A DNA stretch of 64,000 nucleotides from Burkholderiales bacterium LSUCC0115 (GTDB taxonomy: Bacteria; Pseudomonadota; Gammaproteobacteria; Burkholderiales; Burkholderiaceae_A), in contig WJBW01000001.1 of assembly GCA_009646425.1 (NCBI GenBank), positions 1 to 64,000 on the forward strand, in the 5' to 3' direction. This document shows, one piece after another, positions 17,973-27,431 of this stretch (positions within the stretch are counted from its first letter, which is position 1; each line of letters opens with the position of its first letter). Under the pieces are notes generated by a model that saw nothing but the letters and a program-made list of their open reading frames with translations, had not been told where the DNA came from and ran no database searches. Made by a program: the position numbers and the translations under genes.

Positions 17973-20828
17973 ATGATGAAGAGCTTTGCGCTCAACAGCT
18001 ACCTATTCGGTAGCAATGCCCCGTACGTAGAAGAGCTGTACGAGGCCTATCTCGACAACCCCGGTTCCGTCTCTGACAAGTGGCGCGCTTATTTCGACAG
18101 CCTGCAGCTCGTCCCCGCGGCCGATGGCAACCCAGATGCCCGTGACCAGGCCCATGCCCCCGTCGTCGAGTCATTTGCCCAACGGGCCAAACACAACCAG
18201 TTTCTTCCCAGGGTCGCCGAGCGCGACCTTTCTGTTGCCAGAAAGCAGGTCCATGTCCAGTCGATCATTGCGGCCTATCGCAACCTGGGCAACAAGTGGG
18301 CCGACCTAGATCCCCTGCGTCTGCGCGAGCGTCCGGCGATCCCCGACCTCGAGCCGACCTTCTACGATTTTTCTGAGGCCGACCTGGACACCGCTTTCCG
18401 GGCCGACAACCTGTATTTTGGTTCTGAGCAGATGAGCCTGCGCGACATGATCGCCGCCCTGCGCGAGACCTACTGCGGCAAGATCGGCGCCGAGTTCATG
18501 TACATCTCGGACCCGGTGGCCAGACGCTGGATCATGGAGCGGCTGGAATCCACCCGCACCAATCCCGACTTTGGGCCCCAGAAAAAGAAGTCCATTCTGC
18601 AGAACCTGACGGCAGCCGAGGGCCTGGAGCGCTTCCTGCACACCAAGTACGTGGGCCAGAAGCGCTTCTCACTCGAGGGTGGTGAATCCTTCATCGCCTC
18701 CATGGACGAGATCATTCAGAAGGCCGGCGAAGCGGGTGTCGAAGAGGTCGTGATCGGCATGGCCCACCGCGGTCGATTGAACGTGCTGGTCAACACCCTG
18801 GGCAAGATGCCCGCCGATCTGTTTGCCGAATTTGAAGGCAAGCATGCCGATGACCTGCCGGCTGGTGACGTCAAATACCACCAGGGCTTCTCCAGCGATG
18901 TCACCACAGCGGGCGGCCCGGTTCACCTGTCGCTGTCCTTCAACCCATCTCACCTGGAGATCGTCAACCCCGTGGTCGAAGGCTCGGTTCGCGCCCGTCA
19001 AGACCGCCGCGGTGACACCGATGGCGACAAGATTCTGCCGATTCTGGTCCATGGCGATGCGGCCTTTGCCGGCCAGGGCGTGATCATGGAGACCCTAAAC
19101 CTGGCCCAGACCCGCGGCTACCGAACCGGCGGCACGGTGCACCTGGTCATCAACAACCAGATCGGCTTTACCACCTCCGACCCACGCGACACCCGCTCCA
19201 CGCTCTACTGCACGGATGTGGTCAAGTCCATCGAGGCTCCCGTCTTCCACGTGAACGGCGACGATCCAGAGGCGGTGATTTTTGTCACCCAGCTGGCCGT
19301 GGACTACCGCATGACCTTTGGCAAAGACGTGGTCATCGACCTGGTCTGCTTCCGCAAACTGGGTCACAACGAGCAAGACACCCCATCGCTGACCCAGCCC
19401 ATGATGTACCGTGCGGTCGGCGCCCACCCAGGCACCCGCAAGCTCTATGCCGACAAGCTGGTGGCCCAGGGCGTGCTCCAAGAAAACGAGCCCGATGACA
19501 TGGTCAAGGCCTACCGGGCCGCCATGGAAGAGGGCCGCCACACGCGCGAACCGGTGCTCACCAACTACAAGAGCAAGTTCGCAGTGGACTGGGCCCCGTT
19601 CCTGGACAAGAAGTGGACCGACGATGCCGACACGGCCGTGCCCGCCAGCGAGCTGGGCCGCCTGGCCGAGCGCATTACCTCCATTCCCGATGGCTTCACC
19701 CTGCATCCGCTGGTCGAGAAGGTGGTCAACGACCGCCGGGCCATGGGACGTGGTGAGATGAACGTGGACTGGGGCATGGGCGAGCACCTGGCCTATGCCT
19801 CCTTGGTTTCGAGCGGCTATGCGGTTCGCCTGTCTGGTCAAGACTGCGGCCGCGGTACGTTTACCCACCGCCATGCGGTCTTGCACGATCAGAAACGCCA
19901 ACGCACCGACGCGGGCACCTATGTCCCCCTGGAGAACATCGCACCGGGACAGGCGCCTTTCACGGTCATCGACTCGGTGCTTTCTGAAGAAGCCGTGCTG
20001 GGCTTTGAGTACGGCTACTCCACCGCAGACCCCAACACCCTGGTGATCTGGGAAGCCCAGTTTGGTGACTTCGCCAACGGCGCCCAGGTGGTCATCGACC
20101 AGTTCATCGCCTCAGGCGAGGTCAAGTGGGGACGCCAGAGCGGTCTAACCCTTCTGCTGCCACACGGCCACGAAGGGCAGGGGCCTGAGCACTCCTCGGC
20201 TCGCCCAGAGCGCTTTTTGCAACTCTGTGCCGATACCAACATGCAGCTCTGCCAGCCCACCACGGCCGGCCAGATCTTCCACCTGCTGCGCCGTCAGATG
20301 ATTCGCCAGTTCCGCAAGCCCTTGGTGGTCTTCTCGCCCAAGTCGCTGCTGCGAAACAAAGAGGCTGCCTCGCCACTCGAGGTCTTGGCCAAGGGCAAGT
20401 TCCAGACGGTGATTGGCGAGACCGACACCAGCATCGATGCCAAGAAGGTCAAGCGCCTGCTGGCCTGTTCGGGCAAGGTCTATTACGACCTGGTCGCCCA
20501 GCGCAAAGAGCGCGGCCGCGACGATGTGGCCATTGTTCGTGTGGAGCAGGTCTATCCCTTCCCACACAAGGTCTTTGGCGCAGAGGTTAAGAAATACGCC
20601 AACTTGAACGAGATCGTTTGGGTGCAGGACGAGCCTCAGAACCAGGGCTTCTGGTTCCAGGTTCAGCACAACCTGCGTGAGCACATGACCGATGGCATGA
20701 AGCTGGGCTATGCGGGCCGTCCCGCCTCGGCCTCACCAGCGGCGGGCTACTACGAGAAATTCCTGGCACGCCAGAAGGAGCTTCTCGAGAACGCCTTTGC
20801 CAAGCTGAAAAACGCTCAGGTCATCTAA
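17973..20828 (+). CDS. odhA: 2-oxoglutarate dehydrogenase E1 component
   Basis: This is a 951-residue thiamine-diphosphate enzyme (synonym sucA) that decarboxylates 2-oxoglutarate. The N-terminal E2-binding segment begins SFALNSYLFGSNAPYVEELY. The ThDP domain contains HRGRLNVLVNTLGK, LVHGDAAFAGQGV and INNQIGFTTSD. The pyrimidine-binding domain carries GRGTFTHRHAVLHDQ and GHEGQGPEHSSARPERFLQL, and a C-terminal regulatory domain ends the protein. Two ATG codons lie at 17973 and 17976; either may start. It is 46 bases before odhB. Length is normal (E. coli 933). Confidence 0.97.
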   Translation: MMKSFALNSYLFGSNAPYVEELYEAYLDNPGSVSDKWRAYFDSLQLVPAADGNPDARDQAHAPVVESFAQRAKHNQFLPRVAERDLSVARKQVHVQSIIAAYRNLGNKWADLDPLRLRERPAIPDLEPTFYDFSEADLDTAFRADNLYFGSEQMSLRDMIAALRETYCGKIGAEFMYISDPVARRWIMERLESTRTNPDFGPQKKKSILQNLTAAEGLERFLHTKYVGQKRFSLEGGESFIASMDEIIQKAGEAGVEEVVIGMAHRGRLNVLVNTLGKMPADLFAEFEGKHADDLPAGDVKYHQGFSSDVTTAGGPVHLSLSFNPSHLEIVNPVVEGSVRARQDRRGDTDGDKILPILVHGDAAFAGQGVIMETLNLAQTRGYRTGGTVHLVINNQIGFTTSDPRDTRSTLYCTDVVKSIEAPVFHVNGDDPEAVIFVTQLAVDYRMTFGKDVVIDLVCFRKLGHNEQDTPSLTQPMMYRAVGAHPGTRKLYADKLVAQGVLQENEPDDMVKAYRAAMEEGRHTREPVLTNYKSKFAVDWAPFLDKKWTDDADTAVPASELGRLAERITSIPDGFTLHPLVEKVVNDRRAMGRGEMNVDWGMGEHLAYASLVSSGYAVRLSGQDCGRGTFTHRHAVLHDQKRQRTDAGTYVPLENIAPGQAPFTVIDSVLSEEAVLGFEYGYSTADPNTLVIWEAQFGDFANGAQVVIDQFIASGEVKWGRQSGLTLLLPHGHEGQGPEHSSARPERFLQLCADTNMQLCQPTTAGQIFHLLRRQMIRQFRKPLVVFSPKSLLRNKEAASPLEVLAKGKFQTVIGETDTSIDAKKVKRLLACSGKVYYDLVAQRKERGRDDVAIVRVEQVYPFPHKVFGAEVKKYANLNEIVWVQDEPQNQGFWFQVQHNLREHMTDGMKLGYAGRPASASPAAGYYEKFLARQKELLENAFAKLKNAQVI

Positions 20829-20874
20829 CCCACACGTCACGACAACGTCCAGAATCTAGAAAGCTCTATTCATC

Positions 20875-22134
20875 ATGTCTATCAAAGAAGTCAAAGTCCC
20901 CCAGCTCTCTGAGTCCGTGGCCGAGGCCACTCTGCTGCAATGGAAAAAGCAGCCCGGTCAGGCCGTCGCCGCCGACGAAATCCTGATCGAGATCGAGACC
21001 GATAAGGTGGTTCTCGAAGTCCCAGCCCCTGCGGCTGGCGTGCTGACCGAGATCATCAAGGCCGACGGCTCGACCGTGGTCTCTGATGAGCTGATCGCCA
21101 AGATCGACACCGAGGCCAAGGCCGGTGCTGCTGCGCCTGCCGCATCCGCCACTGCAGCTGCTGCCGCTCAGGCTGCGCCAGCTGCTGCTGCGCCTGCGGC
21201 TCAGAAGACCACCGGCACCGTGGCCATGCCATCGGCTGCCAAGCTCATGGCCGAGACGGGTGTGTCCGTTTCGCAAGGGACCGGTAAAGACGGTCGCGTG
21301 ACCAAGGGCGATGTGATCGCCGCCGCCAGCGCACCCAAGGCCCCTGTGGCCAGCAGCCTGCCAGCAGCGCCGAGTGCCGCCAGCAGCCTGCCAGCTGTTC
21401 CTGTCAACCTGGGCCCTGAGGCCATGCTCGAGGGTCGTCCCGAGCAGCGCGTGCCCATGAGCCGACTGCGGGCCCGTGTGGCCGAGCGTCTGCTGCAGTC
21501 CCAAGCGACCAACGCCATCCTGACCACCTTCAACGAGGTCAACATGGCGCCACTCATGGCCATGCGCAAGCAGTACGTGGAGCGGTTTGAGAAGGAGCAC
21601 GGCGTCAAGCTGGGCTTCATGTCCTTCTTTGTGAAGGCTGCTGTCGCAGCCCTGAAGAAATACCCCGTGCTCAACGCCTCGGTCGATGGCAATGACATCG
21701 TCTACCACGGCTACTTCGACATCGGCATTGCCGTTGGCTCGCCGCGTGGACTGGTGGTACCCATCATCCGCAACGCCGACCAGCTGACTTTTGCTGAGAT
21801 CGAAAAAACGATTGCCGACTTCGGCGTGCGCGCTCGCGAGGGCAAGATCATGCTCGAAGAACTCACCGGCGGTACGTTCTCGATCTCCAATGGCGGTGTC
21901 TTTGGCTCCATGCTGTCGACCCCCATCATCAACCCACCCCAGTCGGCCATTCTGGGCATTCACGCGACCAAAGACCGTGCGGTGGTGGAGAACGGACAGG
22001 TCGTGGTGCGCCCCATCAACTACCTGGCCATGTCCTATGACCACCGCATCATCGATGGCCGCGAGGCTGTTCTGGGTCTGGTGACCATGAAAGAGGCGCT
22101 CGAGGATCCTGCTCGTCTGCTGCTCGAAGTCTAA
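20875..22134 (+). CDS. odhB: Dihydrolipoyl succinyltransferase (E2 of 2-oxoglutarate dehydrogenase)
   Basis: This 419-residue protein (synonym sucB) has one lipoyl domain (1-76) with K44 in [10 protein letters not shown] as lipoylation site. An Ala/Pro linker follows, then a peripheral subunit-binding domain (about 118-152) and a second Ala/Ser/Pro linker with the duplicated unit ASSLPA. The catalytic domain contains [13 protein letters not shown], with H390 and D394 as active-site residues. It moves the succinyl group to CoA and forms the core of the complex. The next gene follows after 12 bases. Confidence 0.97.
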   Translation: MSIKEVKVPQLSESVAEATLLQWKKQPGQAVAADEILIEIETDKVVLEVPAPAAGVLTEIIKADGSTVVSDELIAKIDTEAKAGAAAPAASATAAAAAQAAPAAAAPAAQKTTGTVAMPSAAKLMAETGVSVSQGTGKDGRVTKGDVIAAASAPKAPVASSLPAAPSAASSLPAVPVNLGPEAMLEGRPEQRVPMSRLRARVAERLLQSQATNAILTTFNEVNMAPLMAMRKQYVERFEKEHGVKLGFMSFFVKAAVAALKKYPVLNASVDGNDIVYHGYFDIGIAVGSPRGLVVPIIRNADQLTFAEIEKTIADFGVRAREGKIMLEELTGGTFSISNGGVFGSMLSTPIINPPQSAILGIHATKDRAVVENGQVVVRPINYLAMSYDHRIIDGREAVLGLVTMKEALEDPARLLLEV

Positions 22135-22146
22135 GGAGAGGCGACC

Positions 22147-23589
22147 ATGTCCAAAGAGCAAGCACAGTCATTTGACGTCGTCGTCATTGGTGCCGGCCCG
22201 GCCGGCTACATCGCCGCCATTCGTGCGGCCCAATTGGGACTCTCAACGGCCTGCGTCGAGAAGTGGGTCAACCCAGCCGGTGAAGCCGTCTTGGGTGGCA
22301 CCTGCCTGAACGTCGGCTGTATTCCGTCCAAAGCCCTGCTGGCCTCGAGCGAGGAGTTCGAGAAGATCGCCCACCATGCCGACGTGCATGGCATTTCGGT
22401 CAAGGGCGCCAGCATCGATGTGCCCAAGATGATCGGTCGCAAGGACGCCATCGTCTCCAAGATGACCAAGGGCATTGAGTTTTTGTTCAAGAAGAACAAG
22501 ATCACCTGGCTTAAGGGCCACGCCAGCCTGACCGGCGAGGCCGGTGGACTGGTCAGCCTGGAAGTGACGTCTGGCAAGACCAGCCAGGCCGTCACCGCCA
22601 AGAGCCTGATCATCGCCACGGGTTCCAAGGCCCGTCATCTGCCCGGCATTCCCGTTGACAACCAACTGGTCTGCGACAACGAAGGCGCCCTGAACTTTGA
22701 TGTCGTGCCCAAGAAACTGGGCGTGATCGGTGCAGGCGTGATTGGCCTGGAGCTGGGTTCGGTCTGGCGTCGTCTAGGCGCAGAGGTCACGGTACTCGAG
22801 GCCATGCCTGGATTCCTGACCGCCTGTGACGAGGCCGTGGCCAAGGAGGCCCACAAGCTCTTCACCAAGCAGGGGCTCAACATTCAGACCGGTGTGAAGA
22901 TCGGCGAGGTGAAGACCAGTGCCAAGGGCGTCAAGGTCGCCTACACCGATGCGGCTGGCGCCGCCCAGTCGCTGGACTGCGATCGCCTGATCGTCTCAGT
23001 GGGCCGTGTGCCCAACACCGAGAACCTGAACCTGAAGGCCATTGGCCTGGTCACCGACGAGCGTGGCTTCATTCCGGTAGACGACCACTGCCGCACCAGC
23101 AAGCCCAACGTCTATGCCATTGGTGATGTGGTCCGTGGCCCCATGCTGGCCCATAAGGGTGAAGACGAGGGCGTGATGGTCGCCGAGCTGATCGCCGGTC
23201 AAAAGCCCCACATCGACTACAACTGCATTCCCTGGGTCATCTACACCTCGCCCGAGATTGCCTGGGTTGGTCAGACCGAGCAGCAGCTCAAAGCGGCCGG
23301 ACGTGCCTACAAATCAGGTCAGTTTCCCTTTGCGGCCAACGGCCGGGCCCTGGGCATGGATGCAGCCGATGGCTTCGTCAAGGTGTTGGCCGATGCCGCC
23401 ACGGACGAGATCCTGGGCGTGCACATCGTGGCCTCGAGTGCCTCGGACCTGATCGCCGAGGCCGCTGTGGCCATGGAGTTCAAGGCGGCTGCCGAGGACA
23501 TTGCCCGCATCTGTCACCCGCACCCCTCCATGTCCGAAGTCATGCGTGAGGCGGCTCTCGCGACCGATAAACGCGCCCTGAACATGTAA
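22147..23589 (+). CDS. lpd: Dihydrolipoyl dehydrogenase (E3)
   Basis: This 480-residue flavoprotein reoxidises the lipoyl group of E2 with NAD. FAD binding is by [12 protein letters not shown]. The redox disulfide is C53/C58 in [14 protein letters not shown] second dinucleotide motif is [16 protein letters not shown], and the catalytic pair is H459/E464 near the C-terminus (HPHPSMSEV). It directly follows odhB with GGAGAGG as ribosome site, so it is the E3 of this complex. Confidence 0.97.
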   Translation: MSKEQAQSFDVVVIGAGPAGYIAAIRAAQLGLSTACVEKWVNPAGEAVLGGTCLNVGCIPSKALLASSEEFEKIAHHADVHGISVKGASIDVPKMIGRKDAIVSKMTKGIEFLFKKNKITWLKGHASLTGEAGGLVSLEVTSGKTSQAVTAKSLIIATGSKARHLPGIPVDNQLVCDNEGALNFDVVPKKLGVIGAGVIGLELGSVWRRLGAEVTVLEAMPGFLTACDEAVAKEAHKLFTKQGLNIQTGVKIGEVKTSAKGVKVAYTDAAGAAQSLDCDRLIVSVGRVPNTENLNLKAIGLVTDERGFIPVDDHCRTSKPNVYAIGDVVRGPMLAHKGEDEGVMVAELIAGQKPHIDYNCIPWVIYTSPEIAWVGQTEQQLKAAGRAYKSGQFPFAANGRALGMDAADGFVKVLADAATDEILGVHIVASSASDLIAEAAVAMEFKAAAEDIARICHPHPSMSEVMREAALATDKRALNM

Positions 23590-23600
23590 GGCTGGCCGAC

Positions 23601-24725
23601 TTGCGATCCGTTGCGCAGGTCTACCAGGCCGAACTGACGGCTAAGGGGTTTCAGGCCGATCCGGGGCAACTCGTCGGTCTAGAGGCCTTGGAGCGCTGCG
23701 CCGACGAGTGGGCCAACTACAAGGCCCGCCGCGGCGGTCGACTGGCGCGGGTGCTCATTCATCCACCTCTGCCACGCGGGGTCTACCTGTGTGGCGGGGT
23801 TGGGCGCGGCAAAAGCTTTCTGATGGACTGCTTTTATCAGGCCGTGCCCATCGAGCGAAAGCTACGCGTGCACTTTCACGAGTTCATGCGAGCCACCCAC
23901 CGCGAGATGCACGACCTGCGCGGGACCGAAGATCCTCTGCACGAGGTCGCCATTCGGGTCGCCCGTCGATACCGGCTGATCTGCTTTGATGAGTTTCACA
24001 TCTCAGACATTGCGGACGCCATGATCCTGGAGCGCCTGCTTCATGCGCTGATCAAAGCGCGGGTGGGCTTTGTCATGACCTCGAATTACCCGCCAGATGG
24101 CCTGTATCCAGATGGTCTGCACCGAGACCGGCTGCTGCCGGCCATTGACCTGCTCAACACCCACCTGGAGGTCGTCGAGCTGGCCTCGCCCACCGACCAC
24201 CGCAGGCGCTCCACGGACCAAGAGGCCGAGTCGGAATTGGAGATTTCTCTCTACCAGACGCCCCTGTCGGTCAAGGCTGAGAACAACCTGTTTCGGCTCT
24301 TTGAGCGCTTTGCCGATGGTCCCATGGTGGATCAGCCACGACTGATCATCGAGGCCCGCGAGATCCCGGCCAAGTGGCAGGCCGGTGGCGCCATCTGGTT
24401 CGATTTTGCCGTGCTCTGTGGCGGACCACGCTCCCAAAACGATTACCTGGAGTTGGCCCACCAGTTCCACACCGTGGTGGTCTCGGGGGTGCCCGCCATG
24501 TCAGCGGGCCAGTCCTCCGAGGCCAGGCGCTTCACCTGGCTGGTCGACATCTTGTACGACCACAACACCCGCTTGGTGGTGAGTGCCGAGACTCTGCCGG
24601 ATGGCCTGTACACCACCGGCGTGCTGGCCAATGAATTCCAACGCACAGCCAGTCGACTCACCGAGATGCAGACCTCGGTTTACCTCCAAAAAGTAAGGCG
24701 ACAGACCGTGGAGTCGATCCGCTAG
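23601..24725 (+). CDS. zapE: Cell division ATPase ZapE (AFG1-like)
   Basis: This 374-residue AAA-type ATPase has Walker A GGVGRGKSFLMD (65-76) and Walker B RLICFDEF with D130/E131. HFHEFMRATH between them is a family signature. E. coli ZapE interacts with FtsZ; mitochondrial homologues act in protein quality control. Start is a TTG 11 bases after the lpd stop. Placement after lpd is shared by many betaproteobacteria and probably means read-through from the odh operon. Its last base overlaps an upstream GTG of the next frame. Confidence 0.93.
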   Translation: MRSVAQVYQAELTAKGFQADPGQLVGLEALERCADEWANYKARRGGRLARVLIHPPLPRGVYLCGGVGRGKSFLMDCFYQAVPIERKLRVHFHEFMRATHREMHDLRGTEDPLHEVAIRVARRYRLICFDEFHISDIADAMILERLLHALIKARVGFVMTSNYPPDGLYPDGLHRDRLLPAIDLLNTHLEVVELASPTDHRRRSTDQEAESELEISLYQTPLSVKAENNLFRLFERFADGPMVDQPRLIIEAREIPAKWQAGGAIWFDFAVLCGGPRSQNDYLELAHQFHTVVVSGVPAMSAGQSSEARRFTWLVDILYDHNTRLVVSAETLPDGLYTTGVLANEFQRTASRLTEMQTSVYLQKVRRQTVESIR

Positions 24726-24739
24726 TGGATAATGGCGGC

Positions 24740-25129
24740 ATGACCGTTCGCCGCTTTTTGACGTCCCTGCCTTCGATCCTGTCCTCGGCCCTGCCAGCCA
24801 GCGTGGCCCTGGCCCTGTGGCTCGGCTTCTGGGCCCAACCGTCGCTGGCGGCCGTGCTCAACGACAACGAGCAGGCCGTTGTCGATCGGGCTAACAAAGC
24901 CTTGGCCGAGATCGAACAGCAGCGCAAAGTCCTCTATCAGGTCTCAAGTCAACAAGAGCAGGTCTGCCTGAAGCAGTTCATCTCGGCCCCGTGCCTGGAG
25001 GACCTGCGGCAATCCCATGCAGCCGCCTCCCGCGACCTGGATCTGGCGGCCGAGGGACTCAAAGAGCAGATTCGGGAAGCCCAGGCCAGTGCCCGGGCGC
25101 GTGCTCGGGGGGTGCAACGTGCCCCTTAG
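24740..25129 (+). CDS. Small secreted helical protein of unknown function
   Basis: The 129-residue product starts at ATG 24740; an in-frame GTG at 24725 would only add five residues. A signal peptide is clear: MTVRRF, a hydrophobic run, and a cut after about residue 33 (AQPSLAA). The mature part is predicted to be mostly helical and charged (EQAVVDRANKALAEIEQQRK), suggesting a coiled coil. Two Cys (VCLKQF and APCLEDL) could form a disulfide in the periplasm. The last 10 residues overlap the start of the DUF465 gene. It looks like a conserved Burkholderiales periplasmic protein, but I cannot name a family. Confidence 0.7.
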   Translation: MTVRRFLTSLPSILSSALPASVALALWLGFWAQPSLAAVLNDNEQAVVDRANKALAEIEQQRKVLYQVSSQQEQVCLKQFISAPCLEDLRQSHAAASRDLDLAAEGLKEQIREAQASARARARGVQRAP

Positions 25130-25328
25130 CAAAGACATTCGAACCGTTCAGATGCGCATCCTGGAGCTCGAGGCTGAACACCGGGAGCTGGATCAGGTGA
25201 TCGAGGAGATCACAGCCGCGGTCGTCGTCGATGAACTGGCCATTCGGCGCCTCAAAAAGCGCAAGCTGCAGATCAAAGACCAGATGGCCTTGCTCTCGTC
25301 CCAGCTCAACCCAAACGAGCCGGCCTAG
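25119..25328 (+). CDS. Small DUF465/YdcH-like coiled-coil protein
   Basis: The product is 69 residues from a GTG at 25119 that overlaps the previous gene by 11 bases. The sequence ILELEAEHRELDQVIEE, then AIRRLKKRKLQIKDQM, gives two helices joined by a short turn, as in the YdcH/DUF465 family of small cytoplasmic proteins of unknown function. A longer in-frame start at 25017 is rejected, since it lies in the other gene and adds unrelated sequence. The dinG start follows directly after its stop. A second DUF465 gene lies at 45894-46109. Confidence 0.75.
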   Translation: MPLSKDIRTVQMRILELEAEHRELDQVIEEITAAVVVDELAIRRLKKRKLQIKDQMALLSSQLNPNEPA

Positions 25329-27431
25329 TTGACGGTCGGTGTCACCGCGCCCGGCCCAATCGATGACTGGTTGGGGCCATCCGGCCGCCTGCAGCAGGCC
25401 ATCGAGGGCTTTCGGGTTCGCACCGGTCAACTGAACCTGGCCAAGGCCGTTGATCAGGCCATTCGTGACAAACACAATCTGGTGGCCGAGGCCGGCACGG
25501 GCGTTGGCAAGACCTTTGCCTACCTGACCCCCATCATCCTGGCCGGTGAAAAGGCCATCGTCAGCACGGCGAGTAAGACCCTACAAGACCAGCTTTTTAG
25601 CCGTGACATTCCCCGACTGATCCAGGCCATGGGCCTGCCGCTGCAGGTAGCTCGCCTGAAGGGCCGGGCGAATTATCTGTGCTGGTATCGGCTGGAAAAG
25701 GCCAAGACCGAAGGCCGGTTGGCCAGCCCCCTGGAGGTCGAGCAGCTGCGAGCCATCCAACAGTTTGCAGGCGTCAGCAGTGATGGCGACATCGGCGGCT
25801 GCGAGTCCGTGCCGGAGACTGCGTCCATCTGGCCGCTGGTCACCTCGACCACGGACAACTGTCTGGGCTCGTCCTGTCCGGATTACAGCCGATGCCATGT
25901 GGTGGCCGCCCGTCAAAAGGCCCATGCCGCCGACCTGGTGGTGGTCAATCACCACCTACTTTGTGCGGACCTGTCGCTCGATCACAGCTACGAGGCCCAG
26001 TTGCTGCCCAGGGTAGGGGTCATGGTCATTGACGAGGCCCATGCCTTTGCCGACATCGCCACTCAGTTCTTTGGTGCGAACCTGTCCACCCAGACCCTGG
26101 CTGGATTTGGCCGGGAGCTGCTCGCTGCAGGACTGGTCCATGCCCGCGACGGCGCGGACTGGGCGGGGCTCAACGGCCGACTGGAGCTCTGCATCTCAAC
26201 CATTCGTCAGGCTTTTGCCGAGCAGGCTCATCGCCCTGGTGCTGGGTCCGGTGCTGGCCCGGGCTCTGGCAGTGGTCACAGGGGCCAGGGGCTGGGGGTG
26301 GATCGCTTTCGGTGGACAGATCTGGGAGCAAAGCAACTTGAGCAATGCCAACTGGCCTTGGCCGAGCTGGGTGAGACGCTAGAGACCATCTTGTCGTCTC
26401 TGACGCCCAATCTGGGACGCCACCCCGAGATCGACCGGCTTTACGACCGGGTGGGTCTCATCAAGGACAGCCTGCGCCAATGCCAGCCACCGAGCATCGC
26501 CCCGGGAATGACAGCAGGTTCATTGGGAAGCCCATTGGGAGACACACCGACAGTTGCCGCTGACCAGGATGGTGTCTTCTGGATCGAGCGCCACCGGCAC
26601 GGCCTGTCCATGCACTGGGCGCCGCTGGCGGTGGGCGATCAGCTGGCGCCTTATTTCTCGAGCCCGTCGACAGCCTGGATTATGGTCTCGGCCACCCTGG
26701 CCACGGCCGGTGACAACTTTGACTACTTCATGCAGCAGACCGGGATCCGGGCCGAGCAGGCCCTGACGGTGGAGAGCCCCTTTGACTATGCCCAGCAGGG
26801 CTTGCTCTGGGTGCCCGAGGTCTTGCCAGACCCCAAGTCGCCCGAGCTGATGCGTCAGCTGCTGCAAAACCAAGACCTGCGAGCGGTGATCCGTCGCTGC
26901 TCCGGCGGCATTTTTATGCTGTGCACCAGCCATCGGGCCGTCCGCCAGGCCAAGGCGGTTCTGGAGGAGGAGCCCGAAGCCTTTGGCAATCGGCTGCTCT
27001 TGGTGCAAGGAGATGCCTCGCGGGACGCCTTGCTCAACCAGTTTAGACAGGCGGGTCAGGCCATTCTGGTGGGCAGTGCCAGCTTCTGGGAAGGCGTGGA
27101 TGTGCCAGGCCAGGCCCTGTCCATGGTGCTGATCGACAAGCTGCCCTTTGGCACGCCGGACGATCCGATTCTGGAGTCCCGCATTGCGGCCTGCAAGGCC
27201 GAGCAGGGCGATGCCTTTATGAACATCCAATGGCCGGAGGCCACGCTGGCGCTCAAGCAGGGGGTTGGTCGGCTGATTCGAACCGAGACCGACCACGGCC
27301 TGCTGGTGATTGGTGACAAAAGACTGGCGGAGACCGGCTACGGCCGGCGCATGCTGAGAAGCCTGCCGCCTTTTACCCGAACGCGATCAGCGCAGCAGGC
27401 TCGGGATTTTTTCCCAGACCTTCAGGCTTGA
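25329..27431 (+). CDS. ATP-dependent DNA helicase, DinG/YoaA type
   Basis: This is a 700-residue XPD-like superfamily 2 helicase. Walker A EAGTGVGKT is at 54-62 and the DEAH box is at 235-238 (VIDEAHAFAD). Four Cys (C118, C178, C183, C189) are spaced for a 4Fe-4S cluster. Motif VI region is SASFWEGVDVPGQALS and the C-terminus carries GVGRLIRTETDHG. A Gly/Ser-rich insert sits around residues 304-318 (AGSGAGPGSGSG). Such helicases unwind R-loops and repair intermediates. A TTG start follows the DUF465 stop directly. The last 45 bases overlap the convergent bamD. DinG and YoaA cannot be separated here. Confidence 0.92.
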   Translation: MTVGVTAPGPIDDWLGPSGRLQQAIEGFRVRTGQLNLAKAVDQAIRDKHNLVAEAGTGVGKTFAYLTPIILAGEKAIVSTASKTLQDQLFSRDIPRLIQAMGLPLQVARLKGRANYLCWYRLEKAKTEGRLASPLEVEQLRAIQQFAGVSSDGDIGGCESVPETASIWPLVTSTTDNCLGSSCPDYSRCHVVAARQKAHAADLVVVNHHLLCADLSLDHSYEAQLLPRVGVMVIDEAHAFADIATQFFGANLSTQTLAGFGRELLAAGLVHARDGADWAGLNGRLELCISTIRQAFAEQAHRPGAGSGAGPGSGSGHRGQGLGVDRFRWTDLGAKQLEQCQLALAELGETLETILSSLTPNLGRHPEIDRLYDRVGLIKDSLRQCQPPSIAPGMTAGSLGSPLGDTPTVAADQDGVFWIERHRHGLSMHWAPLAVGDQLAPYFSSPSTAWIMVSATLATAGDNFDYFMQQTGIRAEQALTVESPFDYAQQGLLWVPEVLPDPKSPELMRQLLQNQDLRAVIRRCSGGIFMLCTSHRAVRQAKAVLEEEPEAFGNRLLLVQGDASRDALLNQFRQAGQAILVGSASFWEGVDVPGQALSMVLIDKLPFGTPDDPILESRIAACKAEQGDAFMNIQWPEATLALKQGVGRLIRTETDHGLLVIGDKRLAETGYGRRMLRSLPPFTRTRSAQQARDFFPDLQA

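Noticed and set aside
26225-26300. Tandem repeat array
   Set aside because: GC-rich low-complexity bases inside the dinG frame encode a Gly/Ser linker, not a separate repeat feature.
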